Positions 45,625 to 55,142 of a stretch of 64,000 nucleotides of DNA are shown in pieces. The stretch lies in the NCBI RefSeq assembly GCF_019933155.2, contig NZ_CP082944.1, positions 3,040,001 to 3,104,000 of the forward strand, written 5' to 3'. The position numbers were made by a program, and so were the translations under genes. Below the pieces are notes generated by a model that made no database searches, was not told the origin of the DNA, and saw only the letters and a program-made list of their open reading frames with translations. Each line of letters opens with the position of its first letter. The stretch's first letter is position 1. The stretch is from Metabacillus dongyingensis (lineage in GTDB: Bacteria > Bacillota > Bacilli > Bacillales > Bacillaceae).

Positions 45625-46713
45625 CTATACTAATTGCGGTAACTCCACGCTAACTTCTCTTCCTTGCTCTGATGATCGTAAAATACCATCTATAATCGCT
45701 TGATTAATGACAATTTGATCACCTGGGATAGGCGCAGAAGTACCATCTTTAATAGAACCGACGAAATCTCGAACCTTCTCATTAAATATATTTAGTTGAT
45801 GATCTTTAACTGGAATGGTTGACTCAACATGATGGCCCTTTATGTCATGGAATAAGCTCATCGATCCGATTCCACCATCCCACACACCGCTCCATGGACC
45901 ACTTCCAGCTGGTGTTAACTTTAAGCCAGCATTTGTTCCAAGGAATAAAGTTGGTCCAAGGGAATCCATATGCATCGCCCATGATATTTTAAAGTTTAAA
46001 ACGATTCCTCCCTCCAAACGAATCATTGCCACACCAAAATCTTCAACTTCAAACTTTTCTGATTCACTATGATAAGCAGAATTCGTTCCAAAATAATTGG
46101 ACGTGTAGGCGGAAACCGTTAATGGCTTAGGATAACCAAGAGCATTCAGAGCCAAATCCAAGGAATAACAGCCAATGTCTGCCATAGCACCTGCACCAGC
46201 TAATTGTTTATTAATAAAGGTACCCCCGGGCATTCCACGCCGTCTTCCACCACCAATTTCAACATAATAGACATTTCCTAACTGGCCAGACTGTACGATT
46301 TCCTTTACCGCTTGCATATTCGGATCATATCTTGGCTGGAAACCAACTGATAGCATTTTACTGGTCTTACGGGATGCATCAACCATTTCAATCGCTTGTT
46401 CCAGCGTAACAGCCATTGGCTTCTCAACTAACACATGTTTTCCGGCATATAATGCATCAATACTCGTGTTATGGTGAGCAACATTTGGTGTACATACACT
46501 GACACCGTCTATATCCATATTTAGCAGCTCAAGATGATCATCAAACCCTTTGGCATCTTTTAGTTCCAACTGTTCGATGAATAGATTGGCCTTACCAGGA
46601 ATCACATCAGCAACAGCTACAATTTTGACATTAGGTATTTCCTTATAGGCTCTAGCGTGTGCAGTTGCAATTCCCCCGCTTCCAATAATTCCAATGTTAA
46701 TTGTATTGGACAT
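45625..46713 (-). CDS. Gfo/Idh/MocA dehydrogenase, third of three (locus B)
   Basis: A 362-residue oxidoreductase. The Rossmann motif is NIGIIGSGGIATAHARAY, the family motif VLVEKPMAVTLEQAIEM, and the C-terminal domain has GAGAMADIGCYSLDLALNAL, which supplies the conserved lysine/aspartate/histidine region of the active site. NAD(P)-dependent oxidation of a sugar or cyclitol hydroxyl is expected. It is the last gene of the operon, 72 bp after the second dehydrogenase. Confidence 0.93.
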   Translation of the reverse strand: MSNTINIGIIGSGGIATAHARAYKEIPNVKIVAVADVIPGKANLFIEQLELKDAKGFDDHLELLNMDIDGVSVCTPNVAHHNTSIDALYAGKHVLVEKPMAVTLEQAIEMVDASRKTSKMLSVGFQPRYDPNMQAVKEIVQSGQLGNVYYVEIGGGRRRGMPGGTFINKQLAGAGAMADIGCYSLDLALNALGYPKPLTVSAYTSNYFGTNSAYHSESEKFEVEDFGVAMIRLEGGIVLNFKISWAMHMDSLGPTLFLGTNAGLKLTPAGSGPWSGVWDGGIGSMSLFHDIKGHHVESTIPVKDHQLNIFNEKVRDFVGSIKDGTSAPIPGDQIVINQAIIDGILRSSEQGREVSVELPQLV

Positions 46714-46785
46714 TACATTCCCTCCAACTCATTTTTATTAACATCCTAAAATTTAAGGAGTACATTTAATTTATTTCAATGTCAA

Positions 46786-47760
46786 TTATTGAATGGATGT
46801 AATTGACTTATATCCTGCTGATTGATAAATTCTCTCCGTGAGCTTTACCACTTCTTTTGCGAAGTCTCCAGGTACCATAACATTGTGATGACCAAGGATC
46901 GCATCGATAAAACTTTTATCCGAATTAGTCGTCTGCTGAGGAAGCTCAGGTATGACGGGTTCTTTACCATTCAGACGAAGAACAATCTTACCGTTGTCAA
47001 AAAAAATCGCTCCATTTTCCCCACAAAAAACATATGTTTCATGCCAGCATGGGGCATTCCCAACAATATTCAGGCCTGCAACTACATTATTTTCAAAACG
47101 AATCGATGTAAATGAATCCTGTTCTACTGGAGTATGATGCTGTTCGATTTTTGATTCAACTTCGATCGGTTTTAATCCTGTCGTCCATAAAAGTACGTCT
47201 ACAATATGACTGCCAGAATCCATTAGCATTCCTCCACCAGATAACGATGGATATTGCCGCCAGGTACCAGTGGTTAGATGTTTCCAATCCTGATATAGAG
47301 AAGCTGTTACCGATGTGAGATTTCCGATTGTGCCGCTTGAGATTGCTTCACGAATATAAAGAAATGCTGGTTCAAAATGTCTTTGGTATGAAACTTGCAG
47401 AACTCTGTTTGCCTTTTTTGCTATTTCAATAAGATGTTCTGCTTCTTCTAGCGAACAAGCCATTGGTTTTTCAATCAGAACATGACAATTATGGTTAATT
47501 GCATCCATCGCTTGTTTATAATGAAGGGTGTGTGGTGAACAAATAAGAACTGCATCCATTGGAATGTTCTCCAACATGTCAAGATGATCATCAAACTGTG
47601 CAATACTATCAAGGTTAAAACTCTTAATAAACGTATCTCTGTTACCTATATTTGGGTCGGCAATCGCAACAATCCTAGCGTTCTTTAATTCTCCCAACTG
47701 TTTACCATGTATATGTGATATACCCCCTGTACCAACAATACCGATTTTAACACTTTCCAT
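46786..47760 (-). CDS. Gfo/Idh/MocA dehydrogenase, second of three (locus B)
   Basis: A 324-residue oxidoreductase, shorter than its two neighbours. KIGIVGTGGISHIHGKQL is the Rossmann motif, VLIEKPMACSLEEAEHL the family motif and GGGMLMDSGSHIVDVLLWTT the catalytic-domain segment. The sequence differs from the other two clearly enough to suggest distinct substrates or steps rather than recent duplication. AAGGGATTTAA precedes the ATG. It lies 82 bp after the first dehydrogenase. Confidence 0.93.
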   Translation of the reverse strand: MESVKIGIVGTGGISHIHGKQLGELKNARIVAIADPNIGNRDTFIKSFNLDSIAQFDDHLDMLENIPMDAVLICSPHTLHYKQAMDAINHNCHVLIEKPMACSLEEAEHLIEIAKKANRVLQVSYQRHFEPAFLYIREAISSGTIGNLTSVTASLYQDWKHLTTGTWRQYPSLSGGGMLMDSGSHIVDVLLWTTGLKPIEVESKIEQHHTPVEQDSFTSIRFENNVVAGLNIVGNAPCWHETYVFCGENGAIFFDNGKIVLRLNGKEPVIPELPQQTTNSDKSFIDAILGHHNVMVPGDFAKEVVKLTERIYQSAGYKSITSIQ

Positions 47761-47842
47761 TTAAATCCCTTCCCTCATAAAAGGATGCCTGACATTTGAA
47801 AAAATTAATCTAAACGGACCACATGTGGGTAAAAACGGGAGT

Positions 47843-48952
47843 TTACTTATTAGATACAAGACTTGATTGTTCTTCAAAATAAACAGCTTTCCCAGTTTTT
47901 GCAGATTCATAGATTGCTTCTAAGATTTGTGTAACGACAAATGCTTGTTCTGGTTTTACTACAGGTTCTGTATCATTGATGATATTATCAATCCATAGGC
48001 GAGCTTCTAGGTCAGCATCTGTTTCTGATTTTCCATCGTAAAATGCCACTCCATCTGAACCCAGTTCAACATTTGTCGTGTAAAGTTCACCGAAGTCTTC
48101 CCGGTTTATTCTGAGGCCATCCTTCATATCTGCTCCACCTTCTGTTCCACTCAGTGAACATTTCGCTTCATCGACATCTAAAGAGTTCAATGCCCAACTC
48201 GATTCTAAAACAATTGTTGCACCATTTTCCATTGTGATAAAACCAAACGCAGAATCTTCAACTGTGAACTTTTCAGGATCCCACGGTCCCCAAGCATTAG
48301 CCGCATCTTTCTTCTGACTTAATTTATGATAAGTCGTACCCATAACCGATTTTGGCTTATAGTTGTTCATCATCCATAATGTTAAATCAAGAGCATGTGT
48401 ACCAATATCAATTAATGGACCGCCACCTTGCTTTTCTTCATCAAGAAAAACTCCCCAAGTAGGTACGGCGCGACGGCGAATGGCATGTGCTTTCGCATAA
48501 TAAACCTCCCCCAGATCTCCTCGTTCACATACCTTATGTAAATGCTGGCTGTCCGGACGGAAACGATTGTTGTATCCAATTGTTAGTTTTTTACCAGATC
48601 GTTCAGCTGCCTCCAACATAAGACGGGCTTCAGCTGTCGTTTTCGCCATTGGTTTTTCACACATAACATGTTTCCCTGAATCAAGGGCAGCAACAGTGAT
48701 CTCAGCATGGGAATCATTCGGCGTAAGTACGTGAACCACCTCGATTGACTCATCCTTAAGTAACTCTTGATAATCGTCATAAACCTTGGCATTTTCATAT
48801 CCGTACTCAGCTGCTGCTTTTTCAGCTCGATCAACCAGTACATCACAAAATGCGACCAATTCAACATTTTTTAGTTTTGATAAGCTTGGCATATGTTTCC
48901 CATTTGCAATACCACCACAACCGATAATCGCTACTTTTACACTTCTAGACAT
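47843..48952 (-). CDS. Gfo/Idh/MocA dehydrogenase, first of three (locus B)
   Basis: A 369-residue oxidoreductase. KVAIIGCGGIANGKHMPSLS carries the NAD(P)-binding glycines, VMCEKPMAKTTAEARLM the family motif and GGGPLIDIGTHALDLTLWMM the active-site segment. It ends in a short tail. I chose the ATG at 48952, with GGGAGGAAAAAAT upstream; a longer frame lacks a ribosome binding site. It is 25 bp after the isomerase gene, so the two likely act in succession. Confidence 0.93.
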   Translation of the reverse strand: MSRSVKVAIIGCGGIANGKHMPSLSKLKNVELVAFCDVLVDRAEKAAAEYGYENAKVYDDYQELLKDESIEVVHVLTPNDSHAEITVAALDSGKHVMCEKPMAKTTAEARLMLEAAERSGKKLTIGYNNRFRPDSQHLHKVCERGDLGEVYYAKAHAIRRRAVPTWGVFLDEEKQGGGPLIDIGTHALDLTLWMMNNYKPKSVMGTTYHKLSQKKDAANAWGPWDPEKFTVEDSAFGFITMENGATIVLESSWALNSLDVDEAKCSLSGTEGGADMKDGLRINREDFGELYTTNVELGSDGVAFYDGKSETDADLEARLWIDNIINDTEPVVKPEQAFVVTQILEAIYESAKTGKAVYFEEQSSLVSNK

Positions 48953-48977
48953 ATTTTTTCCTCCCATTACCATTGTA

Positions 48978-49856
48978 TTATTTAAAATAAATTGCAAGAT
49001 GTTCTTTTGCTTTTATGATTCCTTGACGCTCTGCCTCTAGAGAACCCCAATAACGATGATCTTCAAGTTCAATACTGATTGGTCCGGTGTATCCAATTTT
49101 TTCTAAACGCACAGCAACTTTTCCCCAGTTTACATCACCTTGTCCAGGAATTGTGTAACGCCAAGAACCCTCTGAAAAATCATACTTCGAACCAAAAGTA
49201 GCCTGAATGACACCGCATTCATATAACTCATCATGTAAAATTTCAGTATCTTTCCCATGACAGTAATTGACTCTTTCTCCAAATTCACTCAAAGCTCTTA
49301 AATGATCGATACCCAGTCTAACTAGATGGGATGGATCATAGTTAATCCCAAAATGTTTTGAAGGAATGACATTGAACATGGCTCTGAGCATTTCAGGTGT
49401 ACAGCCTAAAGTTGGATAATATGGTGCAGGTCCTGGCCATCCTTCTAATGCTATGTAAATATTCTGTTGCTCAGCATGCTTTACAATACTAGGAAACGTT
49501 TCTTTCCAAATCTCAAAAGCTTTCTGACGCGGCATTGTAATATCATCTGGAACAAGACACATAAACATCACTTTGCCGCCAAGCCCCGAGACTTCAGTCA
49601 TTTGATTTTTAAGTGCTTCTGCTGCCTCTAATCGACTATCTTCATTCTCGCTTAATAACTTTGTTTGACCAACTGCACCAACGCCATCAATCGAGCCGAC
49701 TTCAAGTCCCTTTGCTTCCAAAACAGCTTTAACTTCTTCGTTATAATATGGTACATCTATCACATCGATCCCATTACTAGAGGCCCAACTTGCAATGGAC
49801 TCCATTCCACCTGCACCCATTTTTGACGGGATTCTCATACCTATTTTATTGATCAT
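48978..49856 (-). CDS. Sugar phosphate isomerase/epimerase-like TIM-barrel protein (locus B)
   Basis: A 292-residue TIM barrel. IYIALEGWPGPAPYYPTLGC carries the glutamate ligand, FGINYDPSHLVRLGIDHLRA the Asp-x-x-His pair, VNYCHGKDTEI the next histidine and YTGPISIELEDHRYW the last glutamate. These are the metal ligands of the xylose-isomerase-like fold. Possible reactions are isomerisation, epimerisation or lyase activity on keto-sugars. AGGAGGT lies 7 nt before the ATG at 49856. It is between the transporter and dehydrogenase genes. Confidence 0.9.
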   Translation of the reverse strand: MINKIGMRIPSKMGAGGMESIASWASSNGIDVIDVPYYNEEVKAVLEAKGLEVGSIDGVGAVGQTKLLSENEDSRLEAAEALKNQMTEVSGLGGKVMFMCLVPDDITMPRQKAFEIWKETFPSIVKHAEQQNIYIALEGWPGPAPYYPTLGCTPEMLRAMFNVIPSKHFGINYDPSHLVRLGIDHLRALSEFGERVNYCHGKDTEILHDELYECGVIQATFGSKYDFSEGSWRYTIPGQGDVNWGKVAVRLEKIGYTGPISIELEDHRYWGSLEAERQGIIKAKEHLAIYFK

Positions 49857-49892
49857 AACCACAACCTCCTGTTAGAATAATAATTTTATAAA

Positions 49893-50726
49893 CTATTTAA
49901 TTCCACTAAATGTAATACCTTGAATAAATGTTTTTTGTAAGAAGAAGAACAATATGATCATTGGTACTGTCATCATTGTGGATACCGCCATCATTAAGCC
50001 CCACTCAGTACCCATTTGAGTTTGGAATTGCTGGAGTCCTAATGACAAGGTATATTGAGTTTCGTCTGTTAAGTAGAGTAATGGGCCAATAAAATCTGTC
50101 CAGCTAGCCATAAACTGGAATAATCCAACTGCAAGAACTGCCGGTTTTGCTAACGGAAGCATAATTTGCCAATAAATTCGAAACTCGCTTGCTCCATCTA
50201 TTTTGGCCGCATCCCGTAACATATCTGGTAATCCTAAGAAGAACTGACGTAATAAGAAGATGTAAAATGGTACACCAAAGAACGCAGGTACAATTAAAGG
50301 TAAAGGTGATCCTACCCATCCAATCTTGTTAAATATTAAAAATAATGGAATCATTGTTACCTGACCTGGAATCATCATGACTGCAATGGTTATGAAAAAT
50401 AAAACGTTACGCCCTTTCCATTCCAATTTCGCAAAGCTGTATGCTACAAGAGGACAAGTAAGGACAACACCAAGTGTACTGAAAAGAGTAATAACAACTG
50501 TATTATTTAGATAGGTAAAAAACGGTATATACTCAATTGCATCTAGATAATTCGACCACTGAAATGGGTTTGGAAGCCATTCCGGCGGAAAGGACATTAC
50601 TTGTTTTAAAGGTTTTAATGATGTTGATACCATCCATATAAATGGAACAATGAAGAGAACTGATGCGATAATTAAAACAATGTGCGTGAAGACTTTCTGT
50701 AGTTTAATTTTAACTTTCAGATCCAT
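49893..50726 (-). CDS. ABC sugar transporter permease, MalG type (locus B)
   Basis: A 277-residue CUT1 permease with six helices. The EAA loop reads RDAAKIDGASEFRIYWQIML followed by PLAKPAV. The C-terminus KTFIQGITFSGIK is typical of MalG-like proteins. It pairs with the MalF-type permease encoded 16 bp upstream. As in locus C, no ATPase gene is in the operon, so a shared ATPase is implied. Confidence 0.94.
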   Translation of the reverse strand: MDLKVKIKLQKVFTHIVLIIASVLFIVPFIWMVSTSLKPLKQVMSFPPEWLPNPFQWSNYLDAIEYIPFFTYLNNTVVITLFSTLGVVLTCPLVAYSFAKLEWKGRNVLFFITIAVMMIPGQVTMIPLFLIFNKIGWVGSPLPLIVPAFFGVPFYIFLLRQFFLGLPDMLRDAAKIDGASEFRIYWQIMLPLAKPAVLAVGLFQFMASWTDFIGPLLYLTDETQYTLSLGLQQFQTQMGTEWGLMMAVSTMMTVPMIILFFFLQKTFIQGITFSGIK

Positions 50727-50742
50727 TTACTATTACTCCTTT

Positions 50743-51681
50743 CTACTTTCCTTGATAGTGAACCCAACGATTTGAAGTCATAAAGATTACTGTAGTTAGG
50801 GCCATAATAATGACAAAAAGTATCCAAGCCATCGCTGAAGCGTACCCCATTTGGAAAAACTTAAACGCATTATCGTATAAGTGCATTACGTAAAAAGTTA
50901 AGGAGTTTGCTGGAGTCCCCTGACCTTGGGTCATAGTGTACGGTAATGTAAACTGTTGAAATGCTCCAATAGCTCCCATTACCAGGTTAAAGAAAATAAC
51001 AGGAGTAAGTAACGGCAATGTTACATGGCGTGTTTTTTGCCACCAACTGGCACCATCGACTTCAGCTGCTTCATAAAGTTCCTCTGGAATATCACCAAGT
51101 CCAGCTAGATAAATGATTACTGCCTGACCAATTCCCCAAAGAGACATCAAAATAAGTGACGGTTTAGACCATATTTCACTTCCGAGCCAGTTCGGCCCCT
51201 GTAATCCAATCATTTCAAGCATCCCATTTACAAGACCAAAACCAGGATTTAATAGCCACATCCATAGAACTGCTAAAGCAACGTGTGGTACAAGCGTAGG
51301 TAAAAAGAAAATCGTACGATAAATTGCCATTCCTTTTATCTTCATATTCAACATCATCGCTAGACCAACCCCGAATATAATGCTTAAGGGGACAAAAAAG
51401 ATTGTAAAATAAATTGTATTGTAAATAGATTTCCAGAATAAGTCATCTTTAAAAAGATCTTGGTAATTTTGAAAACCAACGAATTCCCCTGGTTTTAGAA
51501 TACTATATGTTGTGAAACTAAAATAAATCGAAGCTATAAGCGGAAAAGCAAAAAACACTAACAAACCTATAATCCATGGTGACGCAAAAAGCCATCCTTG
51601 AAGATTTGATTTTGTAGATAACTTCTTTCGCTTCACAACTACTGATTGTTGAACACGAGTACTTTTAGTTACTTCCGCCAT
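50743..51681 (-). CDS. ABC sugar transporter permease, MalF type (locus B)
   Basis: A 312-residue CUT1 permease: a charged cytoplasmic N-terminus, then six helices from WIIGLLVFFAFPLIASIYFS. The EAA loop is YEAAEVDGASWWQKTRHVTL. I chose ATG 51681, with AAAGGGGGATTCTAT upstream. It follows the binding-protein gene after a 63-bp gap that holds a stable stem-loop. Confidence 0.94.
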   Translation of the reverse strand: MAEVTKSTRVQQSVVVKRKKLSTKSNLQGWLFASPWIIGLLVFFAFPLIASIYFSFTTYSILKPGEFVGFQNYQDLFKDDLFWKSIYNTIYFTIFFVPLSIIFGVGLAMMLNMKIKGMAIYRTIFFLPTLVPHVALAVLWMWLLNPGFGLVNGMLEMIGLQGPNWLGSEIWSKPSLILMSLWGIGQAVIIYLAGLGDIPEELYEAAEVDGASWWQKTRHVTLPLLTPVIFFNLVMGAIGAFQQFTLPYTMTQGQGTPANSLTFYVMHLYDNAFKFFQMGYASAMAWILFVIIMALTTVIFMTSNRWVHYQGK

Positions 51682-51712
51682 ATAGAATCCCCCTTTCAAT
51701 TTTTAAAGTATA

Positions 51713-51737
51713 GGCAAGGAGAAGAAGTCTCCTTGCC
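51713..51737 (-). other. Intercistronic stem-loop after the locus B binding-protein gene
   Basis: GGCAAGGAGA and TCTCCTTGCC form a perfect 10-bp stem with a 5-nt loop, between the binding-protein and permease genes. The equivalent position in locus C also has a hairpin. Confidence 0.7.
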
Positions 51738-51744
51738 CTAAGAA

Positions 51745-53061
51745 TTATTTATACTTCTCTAGTGCCTTGTTGACAGTTTCTGTTGCTTTATCTAAGTTTT
51801 CTTGCGCTGTACCCTTACCTCTCGCGGTTTTTTCTGTTGCATCTACTAATTCATTCCACATCAATTGACCTTCAGGTATAACTGGTCTGCTATGAGAGTT
51901 TGGTAAGATATCGGTAAATTTCTTTAACATTTTATTATCTCCACGACCTAACTTCTCGTTAACACTAGGTATTACAGAAAGATCGCCAGGAAGCTCTGCG
52001 AAGTATACCTCTTGTCCTTCTTCAGAACCGAAATACTTTGCGAATTCCCATGCTGCTTCTACATTTTTTGCACCTTTTGGCAGGACAATAGCGTGACCAC
52101 CAGACCAAGTAGTAAAGTCAGTGCCAGTTGGAGTAGGAATAGGTGTTACTCCATAATTCAAATCTGGTTTGTATTTTTCAATAGAAGATATTGCCCAGTT
52201 TCCATCCACTTTCATACTGATTTGTCCTGAAATAAACGGGTCCATAGCCCCAGTACCTGCAGAACTTTCAAATCCAGCAATGTCCTCTACACCGAATTTT
52301 TGAGCGACACCTGCCATCCACGTTAGCGCTTCAACAATTTTAGGATCATTTGCTGTTACTTCACCAGTTTCTTTATTGTAGAATTCCCCGCCATAGCTCC
52401 ATCCCCAGCCATAAAGCCAACCTTGACCGTACCATGGAATAAAACCAATTTGTTTAAAACGTTTTCCTTCTTTTTTCGTTAGCTTTTCTGCAGCTTCTTC
52501 CAATTCTTTAGTAGTTTTAGGCGGATTTTCTGGATCTAATCCGGCTGCCTTAAAATGGTCCTTATTATAATAAAGCATGCGTGCATCTGTTGTATAAGGA
52601 AGTCCATATAATTTCCCTTGATAGTTCGCTTCCTCCCAAGCATATGGATAATAAGTATCCCCTTTTATGCCGTCTTCAGCAGCCATATCAGTTAAATCTG
52701 TAAGTGCATCTTGAGTTGCCCATGAACCAACCTTAAATCGGTCAAAAAGAGCTACGTCAGGTGGATTACCGCCAGCTACAGCAGTTAAAAGTTTTTGGTC
52801 TGCTCCTTCACTAGCTTCGGTATACACCATTTTCACTTTAATATTAGGATTTTTTTCTTCGAAAGCTGCTACCATTTTTTTCAATGCCTGTAAACCAATA
52901 TCAGTATAACCATGCCAGAGAGTTATTTCTGTCGTGCCTTTTGCTTTTCCGCCGTCATCTGAAGCACCTGATTCCTCTGACGAACAGGCAGCTAAAACTA
53001 AACTGAAAATAAGAAAAATAGACATGCTCAAAATTCCAAATTTTTTACCCCGAATTTTCAC
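51745..53061 (-). CDS. ABC sugar transporter solute-binding lipoprotein (locus B)
   Basis: A 438-residue CUT1 binding protein. The signal sequence IFLIFSLVLAAC gives the lipobox LAAC with acylated cysteine at residue 26. The mature protein begins TEITLWHGYTDIGLQALKKM, with GGNPPDVALFDRFKVGSWAT, GLPYTTDARMLYYNKDHF and WSGGHAIVLPKGAKN, as in sugar-binding proteins of this class. It is the first gene of the locus B operon, which is preceded by a perfect cre box. Confidence 0.94.
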   Translation of the reverse strand: MKIRGKKFGILSMSIFLIFSLVLAACSSEESGASDDGGKAKGTTEITLWHGYTDIGLQALKKMVAAFEEKNPNIKVKMVYTEASEGADQKLLTAVAGGNPPDVALFDRFKVGSWATQDALTDLTDMAAEDGIKGDTYYPYAWEEANYQGKLYGLPYTTDARMLYYNKDHFKAAGLDPENPPKTTKELEEAAEKLTKKEGKRFKQIGFIPWYGQGWLYGWGWSYGGEFYNKETGEVTANDPKIVEALTWMAGVAQKFGVEDIAGFESSAGTGAMDPFISGQISMKVDGNWAISSIEKYKPDLNYGVTPIPTPTGTDFTTWSGGHAIVLPKGAKNVEAAWEFAKYFGSEEGQEVYFAELPGDLSVIPSVNEKLGRGDNKMLKKFTDILPNSHSRPVIPEGQLMWNELVDATEKTARGKGTAQENLDKATETVNKALEKYK

Positions 53062-53114
53062 AAAAACTTACCTCCCCTTTGTTTGTTAATTTTCTTTTTT
53101 GATTCCCCTAAAAA

Positions 53115-53130
53115 TAGTAAACGTTTTCAA
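53115..53130. promoter_or_regulatory. CcpA-binding cre box upstream of locus B
   Basis: TTGAAAACGTTTACTA (read on the minus strand) fits WTGNAANCGNWNNCWW at every position. It lies 54 bp before the binding-protein start, a good place for carbon catabolite repression. Confidence 0.7.
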
Positions 53131-53653
53131 TCCCCCTTATTTAAAATCTTTATATATGATAAATCAAACCTATAATAAGTTTGACTTTACCCAATAACAA
53201 AAAGTGATCACCACAAAATGAATACGCTTACATATAGTTGAAAAAATTTTTTCCTTTAATATATTGCTGCTTGGACATAATAACGCAATTTAAATTTCAG
53301 GTTTGAAAAATATAGATAAGATGACTATTATTTTGCAGTCTCAAAAGAATGAAACATTCTATGTATATATGGATATCATATCAACTATCAATATATCAAT
53401 TGTTATGATAACCATATTCCTTTATATGTTAGTATATCAATTTAAAAATACACATGTCAACGCTTTTTTAATAACATTCTGAAAATTCAAACTAACTATA
53501 CCAAAGCTCCTGTCTAAAAATAAGAGTATTTTTAATTAAAATAATTATGACAAACAACTTACCTCCACCCCGTTCTTTTGATTTTAGTTGATTTTCCATT
53601 TTTAAGAGCAAAGAAAAAAATAAAAAGCTATATTTAATAAATGAACATAGATT
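53131..53653. other. Intergenic region with candidate regulator sites
   Basis: No gene is supported. The minus-strand motif AATTGATATA(C/T) occurs at 53391-53401 and 53432-53442, and again at 54852-54862 in the regulator leader, so this gap may carry distal operators for the GntR/LacI-type protein. The downstream end of the regulator gene has no clear terminator. Confidence 0.4.
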
Positions 53654-54829
53654 CTATACTTGAACTGCTTTCATTGATCTAGATTGTGTAGATCTACCTT
53701 TTATTACCTTAAATCCAACCTCGGAGTGAATTGGAGGCGTATCGTTTTCTTGTAAGTGTTTAATTAATATATCCACTGCATTACAACCCATTTTTTCTTC
53801 GTCTTGCAATATATGAGTGAAAAGCGGTTCGATTATCATATCTGCGGGCGAATCAAAGCATGCAATAGAATAATCTTCTGGTACCTTTTTACCTAATGAG
53901 GCTAAGACTTCATAGAGAGTAACAGCAACCAAATACTCACTTGTTATGAAAGCTGTGATTTCAGGGTTATTCTCAATTATATTTTTTATTTCGTTTCTAT
54001 CATTTTCATCAATTGTTAGCTCTCTAAGATTAATACTTGAACATTCTTGCAGTGAACTCCTCATATTCTGTAAGATCGTATCAGGTATAATTCTTACACC
54101 TCTTTCCGCCATTGCGACATGAAATCCCATTAGTCTATCTTCAAGAGAAGAAGTTCCCCCAGTTTGAGGTGAAAGATAAGCGATATGCTCATGTCCAAGT
54201 TCTAACATATAGTTTGTTAACTCAATTGCTGCCATTTTATTATTAATACAAACTGAACTAGATGGAATTCCTGTTAAGTACCTATCTACTAAAACAAGTG
54301 GGTAATTCTCTATAATTAACCTTAGTAATGCATTACTATAATGCTTTCCTGGAGAAGGCCATAAGATTAACCCCCTAACTCCAAGGTTTACTAATGAATT
54401 TATTGCTTTTTCTTCTAATTCAGGTTTACCTAATGTTTGTTTAATGACTACAGCCAGATTATGTTTAGAACATTCTTTCTCTATCGAATCGAGAAGCTTT
54501 ATGCCGTAATCATTACCAATCCCCGGAAAGATATACCCAACTAATTCCTGTTTGGAATTTGAATCAGTTAAAAAAGTATTATTCTCTTCCTCTACCGTTG
54601 AATTAATTGTAGTCGTGTTAATATCCGAAACATAAGATCCTTTTCCCTGAAAACGTTCTATTATATTTCTTTGAGCTAACATATCTAACGCTTTTTTTGT
54701 TGTGATACGGCTTACATTGAACTTTTCGGCAAGCTCATTTTCCGAAAGAATTCTATCTCCAGTTTTCAATGTTCCATTTTTTATTTCTTCTAAAATATCA
54801 AGGTAAATTTTTTTATATAATTTGCTCAT
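53654..54829 (-). CDS. GntR/LacI-type (AraR-like) transcriptional regulator of locus B
   Basis: A 391-residue regulator joining an N-terminal GntR winged helix (IYLDILEEIKNGTLKTGDRI, then LSENELAEKFNVSRITTKKA) to a LacI-type periplasmic-binding-like domain (about 100-385; VGYIFPGIGNDYGIKLLDSI, LVLVDRYLTGIPSSSVCIN). This layout is that of AraR, which represses sugar genes and is released by the sugar. GAGGAGTTTAAG precedes the ATG at 54829. It sits directly upstream of the operon in the same direction. Confidence 0.92.
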   Translation of the reverse strand: MSKLYKKIYLDILEEIKNGTLKTGDRILSENELAEKFNVSRITTKKALDMLAQRNIIERFQGKGSYVSDINTTTINSTVEEENNTFLTDSNSKQELVGYIFPGIGNDYGIKLLDSIEKECSKHNLAVVIKQTLGKPELEEKAINSLVNLGVRGLILWPSPGKHYSNALLRLIIENYPLVLVDRYLTGIPSSSVCINNKMAAIELTNYMLELGHEHIAYLSPQTGGTSSLEDRLMGFHVAMAERGVRIIPDTILQNMRSSLQECSSINLRELTIDENDRNEIKNIIENNPEITAFITSEYLVAVTLYEVLASLGKKVPEDYSIACFDSPADMIIEPLFTHILQDEEKMGCNAVDILIKHLQENDTPPIHSEVGFKVIKGRSTQSRSMKAVQV

Positions 54830-54851
54830 CTTAAACTCCTCGCAATATTTT

Positions 54852-54872
54852 AATTGATATACCAAGTATAAC
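54852..54872. promoter_or_regulatory. Candidate autoregulatory site of the GntR/LacI-type regulator
   Basis: AATTGATATACCAAGTATAA is 23 bp before the regulator start. An 11-base part (AATTGATATAC) recurs in inverted orientation at 53432-53442. Confidence 0.4.
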
Positions 54873-55142
54873 AAGCGAAACATGCTTTGACAACTGTTCT
54901 ATCTTAATATAAATACTTATTTGAATTTATTGAATACTTCATTATAATTGTTAAAAAATCCTGGAAAATAAAAGTCCAATTGAATGCAGAAGAAGTAGTA
55001 ATTTTTATAAATCTGAGGAGATATGTTTATGTGTAGGACTTCTACCGCTTCTGAACACAAGGAGAATCTCAGTGTTGCAAAAGACTACCATGTTAATAGC
55101 TTTATAGTGGTAGTAAAATATTACAAAAAGAGGTGAGAACGC
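54873..55142. other. Leader region between divergent genes
   Basis: About 270 bp between the regulator and the first APH-type kinase. No further motif or gene was recognised. Confidence 0.35.
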
